Assembly (NCBI RefSeq): GCF_029867415.1
Contig: NW_026705444.1
Location: 372,001 to 436,000 of the forward strand
Length of the DNA stretch: 64,000 nucleotides
Reading direction: 5' to 3'
From: Vicia villosa
Taxonomy: Eukaryota; Streptophyta; Magnoliopsida; Fabales; Fabaceae
Below the pieces are notes generated by a model, which did no database searches, was not told the origin of the DNA, and was given only the letters and a program-made list of their open reading frames with translations. Positions 9,742-19,768 of the stretch are shown here, piece by piece (the first letter of the stretch is position 1; each line of letters begins with the position of its first letter). Both the position numbers and the translations under genes were made by a program.

Positions 9742-12729
9742 TGTAGCAACCTGCCTAAAAAATTAATTTAGAGTCGCCACCTATTCTGAAGGGCGAATAG
9801 GAAACCCTACGCAGTATAGAGATCAGGGTAAGATACTATATTCAGGTCGAGGGAAGGTGTTAGGCACCCTCAACCCTTTCCTATTGGCTTTGAATCTAAG
9901 GTAAAGGTTTGTGGCTAAGGAATTGAATAGGGGAACAATTGAGATTTTAGGGAGGGGGACTCGCCTTGTTGCCAAGTGCCTACGTATCTCCTTATGGAGA
10001 ATCAGAGTCAACGTAGTTCGGGAAAGGTTGTACGCCCCTTAGAATTGATTATAGAGATTGTGTGAAGTTGTTTTGAAATTGTTTGGAGGCTCTTTGAATT
10101 GCCTATCGCAGTTTGAATTTGGTTTGAAAGGGCATTTTGAGTTGCCCAGGATAAAAATCCTGTAGTATTGTGGTTTAGTGTATTTTAGGTGTTTCGGGCG
10201 TACAACCCTGATTTGGCACAATTAACCGCAATGATCAATAGGTTTGATCACCATAGTTAAAAGATTGGGGTTTTGCACCATTACCAATTCAAATCGATTG
10301 ATTCGATTATCACTAATAACGGATTATTGTATTTTATTATTTTTGTGAATTTTGTTTTGTATTGTTACCCCTCATAACCGATTGATTCGATTACAAATAA
10401 TAACAAATTAAATTTAGAACAAGGGAGGATTAATCATCACAATCAATAAGATGATTGCAACCATTTAATCGAATATAATTTGATTTGTAATTTATTTAAA
10501 TAATATTTTAATTAAAAATATTGTTGACCATAGCGATTAATTGATATAATCGGAACGAACAACAAATTATAATTTAATATAAATATTACATATTAATTTA
10601 TTATTGGAAAATAATTATTATTAAATGAATAAATATTAAAAGAATTAAAAATATTAACATATAAAAAAAACCTGGCAGTGATTCTGTATTGTGGCCTCTT
10701 AATGCTCCATGGTAGACTTGCATCTTTTTGAGCGTCAGATGTGAATCATGGGAGATCTTATGGTTGAGATATGAGGATGCATTGTGAACCTCAGTGGGTT
10801 GCGCACACAGAATCTTGAGGATGGCATAAACAAACTTATTGTTAAAATTTCAGCGTGGAGGGTAGGGTTCGAACCCAGGCCCTCACGCTTATCACTAAAG
10901 CAAGCTTACCAGTCAGGCTGCACGTTTCAAGTGTTAATTCCTTCATCACGAATATATATGTATATACAAATAAAAAGCTAATGGGAAATTCAAACTGAAT
11001 CAAGGTGGGACCCAGTATAGACTAAATGGCCGAATCAGAAGTAGAGAGAGAACTGAGTCTTGTTGACCCTCCAATCAGGCTGCCCAGACACGCCATGCAA
11101 GCGACGACCATCCCCCTGCAACTATCTCTCCACCGCCGACCGCCGCTTCTTCGTTTTCTCCGGCAATGGACCTTCCTCAACCTGCGAAAACAAAAACCAA
11201 AACGACAAAACAATACCCAGACCCCCTAAACTTGATGCTGCGATTTCAATGACGGTGTCAGTTTTGGCTAAAAATGCTTGTAACTTCGAGAACGACGAAG
11301 ATGGCGTTATCACGGCCAACAATGGTGGAGATCGAGTTTCACGTCGAAACTTCCATGAAATACGTTACACCTGCTCTAAATAACCTACTGATCACGTTTG
11401 AACAAACAAAAATCGTTAGCAACACAGGGATAAGTGAAATCGATTCAACCTTGATGTTACCTCACGAGTTGCTTGGTTGAATGATTCAGAAGCGCTCTGA
11501 GATCCATCAACAACTGACACTTGTTGCTGAGGACCCCAGGATATTGAGTGTATGGTTGGAGAGGTTCTAAACTCGTTGGAAATCAAGTTGCTTCATGCCC
11601 TAGTGTTCTTGAATTTTTTTCAACTCCAAACCCTAACCCTTGCAGCTTTCCTCCGTCCCTAACTCCAACCCCCTCCCTTTGACTTGGTTCAGAATATATA
11701 TGTCTTGCAATTAGGGCAAGATATGGGCTTGGCCTTGAGTTTTAACCCCTTGGATTTTTGCATAAATATACATGAGGTTTTTCCTTCTAATTTTGGCTAA
11801 ACACCTCCCCTCACCTATGAACGAAATTTGGTCTCCCTTATGGTTTTGTTTGGGCCCTTAGGTGATTAAATCAAGATCCATACAATTTAATCCCTTTGTT
11901 TTGATATTTTTCTAAGTTTATTTGATATTTAAATGAATAAAATTCAAATAAATAGTAAATAAAATTATAAAAGGGTGAATATGGATTTAGAGGTCTCCTA
12001 CAAGGTCATGACCATGTTTGAAGTGGAAATATTAGGCCTACTAATCAAGAAATCCAAAGTTCATCCTTTAGGGTTTCATGTATCTCTTGAAAATCGACCA
12101 ACTTCTAAGCCTTGTATCTCCTTCAATATTTTTCATATGACTATGCTCTAGGACATTTTAGGAAGCTTACAGAGTCCTCTAAATGTCCCTTTTGGTTTCA
12201 TCTCATTTGAAACTTCCATGCTCAAGTTATGAGCTTTGACCCAAAAGGTGTTTTTGTTGACTTTCTGGAGGACCTATAATGTTTTCATCCATATCTCCCG
12301 ACTGGTGCATTTCTTGACTTTGGGCCCAACATCAAAGTTGTAGAGGATGAAATTTCCTTAAGGGCAAGCTTTGGTTGAGAAATTTCTGATACTCCGTGTG
12401 GAAGTTATGACCAGTCAAAGTTGCGTTGACTTTCTCCTAAAGAAACCCTAATTTGAACCTTTTGCATTCGTTCATTTCTGAGTTTCTATTAATGGAATCA
12501 TGATCAATCTTTGATAAAATGATGGTTGTACTTCACATACTAGGTGTTGACCAAAATTGGGAGGCTTTGACCATGCTCTGATGATGGTTGACTTTTTAGG
12601 TCAAACCAGTTGACTATGGATCATCTGGACCTTTGAGTGAGTGATCTTTGGAACTGAACCTTGAGCTTTGCATCATTGTGAATGGAATATGGGAGGTGAA
12701 AAGAGGAGGGCAAATTTTGGGGTATGACA
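9742..12729 (-). repeat. 3' LTR of the 12.9 kb Tat element
   Basis: 2,988 bp, TGTAGCAACC...GGGTATGACA on the plus strand. Sense transcription is leftward. It holds a tRNA-like sequence at 10852-10930, GTTGAC words near 12240-12640, a GC-rich part at 11020-11240 with overlapping short ORFs duplicated in the other LTR (not considered genes), and a TATA-like CATATATATTC near 11690-11700. AT-rich 10400-10670 has no recognisable content. Confidence 0.92.
10852..10930 (-). other. tRNA-like sequence with A and B boxes in the LTR
   Basis: The minus strand carries CAGCCTGACTGGTAAGC (A-box-like) and, about 27 nt on, GGGTTCGAACCC (perfect B box). CGTG and CACG can pair as a partial acceptor stem, and the T arm pairs in four of five positions. 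It is probably a decayed tRNA-related or SINE-derived insert and not a working tRNA. A second copy is at 41936-42014. Confidence 0.5.
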
Positions 12730-12815
12730 GCTGCCCCTGTTCAATCTTCTTAAACCTGAAGAATCAGATAGGCACGTCTGCCTATCGTGATCTAAAGGTA
12801 GAAGATGATTGGACA
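12730..12815 (-). other. Polypurine tract and stem structure of the 12.9 kb element
   Basis: AACAGGGGCAGC on the sense strand abuts the 3' LTR. Upstream are the perfect GATAGGCA-CGTC-TGCCTATC hairpin and an outer stem GTTCAATC/GATTGGAC with one wobble pair. The arrangement matches 2172-2260. Confidence 0.75.
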
Positions 12816-13435
12816 CTGAAATGCCCTAAAATTTGCATTTGTCGAGAAGGACTTCTGAGGGAGATGGGCTTACAGATGCCACCTAGGGTAAATATCATTC
12901 CTTCTTCTCTTTTTTTTTCTCTCTTTTTTTTTTGCGAAGCAGATGCTCCTTTTTTTTTTTTGCGGAGCTACGCATTTTGATCGTAGCGTGGCCTGAAAAG
13001 GCAATTTTGACTTTATGCAATGCTTATGATGCATGCGATGTATGAAAGAGTAAGCCACTCAAAATAAATGAGAGCGATGTATGTATATGCATTATGTATG
13101 AATGAGATATGTTAGTTGAAATGATGCATGACTGTTAGTTTATGTAAATCGAAGTGTGTTAGTAATTCTGAAAAGAAAGAAGACACCTTTGATTGTTATT
13201 GAGGTTTTGGAGAATATCACTGCCGAGGGACTAACGTGATAAACCCAATTGAGGAATCGTTTGAAAAATCTTGTATGCCTGGAAAAGCTCCTAGAAAGGA
13301 TGGAATACGTCTTGAAGAAGACTTCCTGGAAAGGTTCCTGAAAAGGAATAGCAAGGACCTTCTGTTGGTTGTGTAATTGGCTTGCTATGGTCAGCAAGCC
13401 TCCGCAGTTTGTGAACCCCTACTTACTATAGTTCT

Positions 13436-13905
13436 AGTAAGTCTTCGTAGTTTGTGAACCCCTCACTTACCATAGTTCTGGCAAGCTAATCGCAGTTTGT
13501 GAACCCCTCACTTACCATAGTTCTGGCAAGCTACTCGCAGTTTGTGAACCTCTCACTTACCATAGTGCTGGTAAGCTACTCGCAGTTTGTGAACCCCTCA
13601 CTTACCATAGTTCTGGCAAGCTACTCGCAGTTTGTGAACCTCTCACTTACCATAGTGCTGGTAAGCTACTCGCAGTTTGTGAACTTCTCACTTACCATAG
13701 TGCTGGCAAGCTACTCGCAGTTTGTGAACCTCTCACTTACCATAGTTCTGGCAAGCTACTCGCAGTTTGTGAACCTCTCACTTACCATAGTTCTGGCAAG
13801 CTACTCGCAGTTTGTGAACCTCTCACTTACCATAGCGCTGGGAAGCTACTCGCAGTTTGTGAACCTCTCACTTACCATAGTGCTGGTAAGCTAATCGTAG
13901 TTTGG
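13436..13905. repeat. 45-bp tandem array with covarying hairpins
   Basis: About ten 45-bp units (CTCACTTACCATAG...GCAGTTTGTGAAC). Each holds an inverted repeat around a 6-nt loop: CTTACCA-TAGTGC-TGGTAAG or CTTACCA-TAGTTC-TGGCAAG. The period is divisible by three, giving a spurious 15-residue repeat frame. Confidence 0.92.
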
Positions 13906-13914
13906 ACCCCAATA

Positions 13915-14195
13915 GGATTGCTTGCTATAGTTCTAGCAAGTTCCCCTGCACCAATAGGATTACTTGTCATAGCTCTGACAAGCTCACCTGCACCATTCGG
14001 ATCATTTGTCCTAGTTTGGACAATTCACCTGCACCATTTGGATCATTTGCCCTGGTTCGGACAAATTTCCTGCACCATTTGGATCATTTGTCCTAGTTTG
14101 GACAATTCACCTGCACCATTTGGATCATTTGCCCTGGTTCGGACAAGCGTACCTGCATAAGAGTAATCATTTGCTATAGTTCTAGCAAACTTACC
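13915..14195. repeat. 41-bp tandem array, hairpin units related to the 45-bp array
   Basis: About six units around CCTGCACCATTTGGATCATT (for example 13987, 14028). The hairpin arms change together between units: CTTGCTA/TAGCAAG, CTTGTCA/TGACAAG, TTGTCC/GGACAA. The shared TAGTTC/TAGTTT loop shows descent from the same module as the 45-bp array. Confidence 0.88.
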
Positions 14196-14599
14196 TGCAT
14201 GAAAAAGATTCACCTGTTTTGGAGACTCACGACTATAGGGTCGGAGAAAATACACCTTTCACAACACGAGGGTTGGAGACTAGGCTTTTGTAGTGTGATT
14301 TGGATTTTGATGTAATAGTCAGACGGGAACTGACTACCAGACGGGAACTGGATTTAATGATTTTCCAGGACGAGAACTGGACTTTGAACTGGTTTGGATT
14401 GCCAATAAAAATTGGGCTTTTGTGATATGTATATGCTAATGCTAATGCGTATGCAGGTATGCTAATGCTGATGCAATCCCACGGTTTTATCTCCTCCAAC
14501 CCATTGAACTTGTTGATTCCATGCTTGCACCTACACCCTGACTATGCTTATGATGGCTTTGTAATGTTTATGTATGCTTATGCTTATGCGTATGTTTGG

Positions 14600-15345
14600 T
14601 TGACGTAATGAGTGGAACGAAGTAATGTCTTCTGTAAGACTACCTGAAAAGGTCTTTTGAATGGATGTGAATGTTTGTCTTAAAGAAGACTATCTGAAAT
14701 GATTTTTTTAGAAATGATAGCAGTTTGTCTTAGAGAAGACCACCTGTAAAGGCTGAGAGATGTCTTAAAAGGGCTACCTGAAAAAGGTTCTTGGGATGAT
14801 AATGAATGTTTTAGAAAAGATTACCTAGAAAGGTTCATAGAATGTCTTTAAAGAAGACCACCTGAGGAAGTTGAAAGATGTCTAAAGAGACTACCTAAAA
14901 AAGTTCGTAGAATATCTTAAAGAAGACCGCCTAGAAAGGTTCGTAGAATATCTTAAAGAAGACCACCTGGAAAGGAGTTCCTTAAAAGGATGACAATTCG
15001 TCTTGAATAAGACTACCTAAAAAGGCCCTTGGAAATAGCGGTGATTGTCTTAGAGAAGACTACCTAAAAAGGTTTTTAGAAAATAATGTCTTAAATGACT
15101 ACCTAGAAAGGTTCCTGGAAAGGATGACAGTTCGTCTTGAATAAGACTGCCTGAGGAGACTCCTAGGAAGGATCGTGAGATTTGTCTTAAAGAAAACTTC
15201 CTGAAAAGGTTCTTAGAAAAAGACTGTCTTAAAGAAGACTACCTGAAGAGGAACTTAGAAAAGTAATGTCTTAAAGAAGACTACCTGAAGAGGTTTCTGG
15301 AAAAAGGCCATCTTAAAGAAGATTACCTGAAAAGGTGTAATGTAT
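14600..15345. repeat. Irregular array of GTCTT/AAGAC and ACCT/AGGT hairpins
   Basis: Units of variable length alternate GTCTT-AAAG-AAGAC with ACCT-GAAA-AGGT (loop variants AGAA, AAAA). At least twelve degenerate units are seen. Confidence 0.8.
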
Positions 15346-15601
15346 CCACCCATGTATGTAATGCATGATTTATGTATTTGCATGATGCTCCAATGATAGG
15401 TTATTAATAACCAAAGCGTATATAGTTCGTTGGAGTTGCGGGTTTGTTTGATAAGATGGGGTGTGATGCTAGCGCGATTTCCCAATACCTGTTTTGTTCG
15501 AACTTTGAAGATCGTAGTTAGGAGAAAAAGATTTGTTCAATGTTGTATGGTGCGGGAACGCATTTTCTTTTTGTTGTGTGTCTTGCGGATTTGATATCCA
15601 C

Positions 15602-15890
15602 TGCCCCAGTATTTTCATGGAGAAAGATGCTTATGAAGGAAGTGCCCCAGGGAATAGCCTTGTCATATGCTTCGATGTTTAGATTGAAGGGTGTGCCCCT
15701 GATTTCCAGGTCATGGAAGGTTATCCATAGTGTTCTATCCTTTGAATTTGAATTCTTCCCATGTCTGACATGCCCCTGTTTGAGATTGCTTTGAGATGTG
15801 CCCCAAGTCGATTGAACCCTAGGAAGACTGCCCCTAGTTAATAGGATGTTCGATTGTATGCCCCTGTGCTCCTTGAAATTTTTGCCCCTG
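15602..15890 (-). other. Cluster of PPT-like CAGGGGCA words
   Basis: Eight copies of TGCCCC(T/A) on the plus strand (15602, 15643, 15694, 15771, 15799, 15829, 15859, 15883) read as (T/A)GGGGCA on the sense strand. This is the core of the element's own polypurine tract (CAGGGGCAGC). They may be decayed or secondary plus-strand primers. Confidence 0.45.
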
Positions 15891-18089
15891 TTTAGGAGAA
15901 CCCCCTAGATGTGGTTCCCCCGACTCCAGGGTCTTTATTAGAAATGATCACCTTTGATTAACCCATTTCGAGATTTCCTCGATGCTAAGTGTATACTCGT
16001 AGATGGTGTTGTACTTTTTGAGAAGTAGCTCCAATGGAATGCGTATGCAAGTTTTGAAATCGAAGTCCGTTATGAATTAGGACTGGATGGTTTTGAAAAG
16101 AATGCTTGAAGAAGCATAGTGATTAGAAGTTGTTTTAACAAACATAGGAGTCAGTATAACAAATTCCTGCTTAATATGCTTTCGTAGTTAACCTTGCCTC
16201 AATTAGGACTTTTAAATGTTGTAACTTGGCCTGGTTCATATTTTAAGAAACAATGGATATAAGGCTCAAAATTTTATTTATCCCACCCCTTTCTCCTTGA
16301 TGTTCTCCAGCTCCTAAAATTCGCCTAATTCAATGAATGCGCTTTGTTTGTAAGAGAATCATTTTTTTTTATGTTTAAGCAAAAGCCTTAGTAGAGATCC
16401 AAGCATTGATGATTTAGCAGTCACAAGTTTATCCTTTGTATTTCACCTTTGTTTTTTATCCCTTATTTTTGCATGAACCAACTCTTTTGAGTTTGGTCCA
16501 TCGGGATGCCCTAATTTTTGCCTAAGTCATTTTTGTTTTCTTTTGTGAAATTTTCATTTTGACTTAGCGGGCGTTTTCCTCTTTTTTGAATGCTCCTTTT
16601 GATCTTTGGATTTCGAATGTTGTGACTGCCGTGTTGACTTTGATTTGTAAGCTTCACCTTTGATGCTTCCTCGATCTTAAATGATATATTGAGGAAGAAG
16701 ATTTTGTGAATGTTATCTCCATTGCTTCCTCAATCTTGGATGAACATGAGGAAGATGATATGCTTGAACCTTTGCTTGAATCCTTGCTCGGATTGACTGA
16801 TTCTCTTGACAACCAAAATACACCATTGAATTAATTGAAATCTACCCTGCCCCTGGTTGAAATCAAGGTTTATTTAAAAAGTAGAAGAAAACTCCAACTC
16901 CTGGCTCGAGGGGGTGACGAGGGATTAACATCCTTATATCTCCACTGTTTGGGAATGGAAACAATGCCTGTACATCCTCGGCTCGGTCTTACCTTGAAAG
17001 CATATATTTAGCTGGACTTAGTTTTTGTATTCGTCATTCTCCCTCAAGTTTGTTAATAACCCTAAAAATAGAAGTGTGTGACTGGAAAGTCGTGGTAGTG
17101 AGTGAATGAATTGACTCCAAAACCTGCATGGTTGTCCCATTAGAATTACTAATGCGAAGGTGCAACTTTTATCTTGAGAAACACTTAGCGGTCGTAGAGT
17201 TGAAATTGTGAGCACGGTAAACACCTATTGATCCTAGGGATAATCTCCTTTGTAGATCCACTGATATTGTTTCACTCCTTAGATTCTCAAGCTTATAGAA
17301 GTGAGGGCAACCTCGAATTTTCTTTGGACATGTCAAACCTGGCGGGAATAAATCATTAGCGGTGGATTTTCGTCGTATCGGAACTTCATGAGTTTCCTTT
17401 GACTGAACCTCTTTTGCTTTTCCTAAGGATAGTATCACCTATGACCCTTTTTTCTTGGTGTGGGGCTGACATATGTCGAATTCCCTCCATCGTAGTTATG
17501 CCTCTTTGTTCAGGATATTGCCCCAGTTGGACTAATCCTTGCCCCCAGGTTATCGTAGAGCGTCCTCGAAAGTTTGATATGTTCTAAGATGAACCCCTTT
17601 ATGACTAGATACCTCTTGAGTGTATCTATGAGGGAACTCTTTGTTGAACTGGTCCTTGCTCGATGACAACCTTTATTGTATTCATAATCCTGTTATGACA
17701 AGGCATGGGCATGCGGTTGGCATGGTGAAAGACATCATCTTTTTTTTTTCTTAGTAAGACTAAGGTCATTCTCAATTTATCCTCCTTTCTCCATAGTCTA
17801 CGATCCTTTGATTTTTTTTTTTGCGAGTCTCAGGAAATCGGCTAGCGCGGTAAGTGTGGATGCGGGTGAAGATGCAAATGTAAATGTAGGTGCAAATGTA
17901 TGTCAATGCAAATGCATGCGTATGCGAGAGACTCCTAGTATTATAACTCCATGTATGCAATGCAGACGTGTAACATATGATCCTAGGGATAGCCTTAGAG
18001 GCGACATTAGACCCTCTTGGAATCTTTGCAGGATAAATGTTATGACACGCTAAGGGAAATCCTTTGGATTCGAGAGTATGCAGAAGATA

Positions 18090-18860
18090 GCGGCTAGTGA
18101 CCGTTCAAGACAGTCACTAAATCTCATGGCCATCGAGAAGTCAATTGACGTGTACCAATGAATTTGTCCCTCGTGGGAAGGTTCTCTATGCGGAACACAA
18201 CCTATCTAAGGACGATATGGACGAAGAGAAATCCCTACAGGCTAGGGATGTGATGTGTAAATGGAGATCCAAACCCTACAAGTTAGAGGGTGCGCGGGAA
18301 TAAGCATGGAGTGACCGTTCAGGACAGTCACTAGATTTCATAGCCATCGAGAGGCCAATCGAACGCATGCTAATGAAGTTGTCCTTCTGGGAAGGACGCG
18401 TCGTCGTGAAAACGCACGAGTGTGAAAGAAAATCCCTATAGGCTAGGGAGTACGTAGGAGTAAGCACGGGGTGACCGTTCAAGACAGTCACTGAATCGCA
18501 TGGCCATCGAGAGGCCAATTGACGTGTGTTAATGGAAATGTCCTTCGGGGAAGGACACGCAGTTGTAGATACAAGGATATAAAAGTAAAATCCCTACAGG
18601 TTAGGGAGTGCGTAGATGCGGGCGCGGAGTGACTGTTCATGACAGTCACTTAGTCTCATGGCTATCGAGAAGCCAATCGACGTGCGTAAGCGAAGATGTC
18701 CTTCGTGGGAAGGACACGTATTTGCAAGAATACGAGGATATAAAAATAAAATCCCTACAGGCCTAGGGATGCATAGATGGTGATGTCCTTTGTGGGAAAG
18801 ACATGGTCTTTAGAAATTAGAGTCCCTACAGGCTAGGGACCACGTAGGGATACCTGCAAA
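18090..18860. repeat. About 160-bp modules, each with four hairpins
   Basis: Modules start at 18097, 18311, 18471 and 18629 (spacing 214, 160, 158), plus a partial one. Each contains a GTGAC...GTCAC stem, TGGCC-ATCGAGA-GGCCA, GTCCTT-CGTGGG-AAGGAC and TCCCTA-CAGGC-TAGGGA. Between modules the second stem changes to TGGCT/AGCCA, and the first extends to GTGACTGT/ACAGTCAC. Confidence 0.88.
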
Positions 18861-19643
18861 ATTGAAACGCATAGATATCCAAAGCAAATAAATTGCAAAC
18901 ATATAAAGAGCACAGCAGCACAAAAGTCCTAGGTTCATAGGTTCGACGTAGCGGCTCTAGGGAGCCTACCCTTTTTTGGGAGTGTTCTAGAAGGTCTCAT
19001 GGGGTCGTTCGTAGCCGCCGAGACTTTTTGTCTCTTTGGATTTTAGAACAACTCATTTTATCCATGAGGTTCGAGTTTTAGGGGTAGGTTCTCGGAGAGA
19101 TCAGCTAAGTATCCAGTCCGGCCCTCCACAAAGTCAAGCTTCGTTTCGGACCTTTCCAAATACCCAACCCACTCCGAGTGGAGTTATCAGTGAGACTCGT
19201 AAGGCGATTCATGTCCCCTTTTGGTCTCAAAGTTAACTCCCACGCTTAGGTTTTAACAACAATATAATATACCCAACAGATGCAATGGAAATAAGAATAT
19301 TCATTTAAGTAAATATTTTAATTAAATTGCTATAAATAAATGAACCTTAGAATAAGTAAATAAATAAATAAATTTAAATTTAAATATTTAAAAACTAACC
19401 TCGAAATCCAGCCGCTTATAGTTTAGACAATGTATTAAAGCAGCAAATATTTAAAATATATATTCACAAATAAATGAATAACAAAAAATAAAAAAAATAG
19501 ATATTTATAAAAATAAATAAACCCTAATTTTTGGCGTATTAGCCAAACCCTAAAAATTTCGCCAAAAACCTAAACCGTTTGCCACAAAACTAAACCTAAA
19601 CCCTCTCAAGCCTTAGGAGCATAGTAATTCACTGTTAAGTGTG

Positions 19644-19661
19644 TCCCCAGCAGAGTCGCCA
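19644..19661 (-). other. Primer-binding site of the 12.9 kb element
   Basis: The minus strand reads TGGCGACTCTGCTGGGGA, two bases inside the 5' LTR. The same sequence sits inside the Ogre 5' LTR. Ogre elements are reported to use a tRNA-Arg primer; identity with the tRNA 3' end was not checked here. Confidence 0.85.
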
Positions 19662-19663
19662 GC

Positions 19664-19768
19664 TGTAGCAACCTGCCTAAAAAATTAATTTAGAGTCGCC
19701 ACCTATTCTGAAGGGCGAATAGGAAACCCTACGCAGTATAGAGATCAGGGTAAGATACTATATTCAGG
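19664..19768 (-). repeat. 5' LTR of the 12.9 kb element, fragment left of Ogre
   Basis: 105 bp identical in order to 9742-9846, ending TATTCAGG where Ogre begins. It continues at 40931. Confidence 0.92.

Larger units (their letters stand above)
12816..19643 (-). other. Non-coding internal region of the 12.9 kb element
   Basis: No retroelement domain is recognisable in any frame. Apart from the arrays listed separately, 15350-18080 is mixed-composition sequence containing CAGGGGCA words and a TTTTTGCCTAAGT segment near 16510 that resembles the repeated unit downstream of Ogre pol (26270-26425). 18860-19640 is AT-rich leader sequence leading to the PBS. Open frames such as 13499-13894 come from the 45-bp repeat and are not genes. 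Confidence 0.75.

Noticed and set aside
10852..10930. Functional tRNA gene
   Set aside because: The acceptor stem is incomplete and the sequence is part of an LTR present twice.
11022..11480. Several overlapping short ORFs, duplicated at 42106-42564
   Set aside because: Both copies are LTR sequence; frames overlap on both strands and match no family.
13499..13894. 131-codon frame with a 15-residue repeat
   Set aside because: Produced by the 45-bp satellite; hairpin conservation explains the pattern better than coding.
13436..15345. CRISPR-like arrays
   Set aside because: Units are contiguous and diverged with no unique spacers, and the genome is a plant's.
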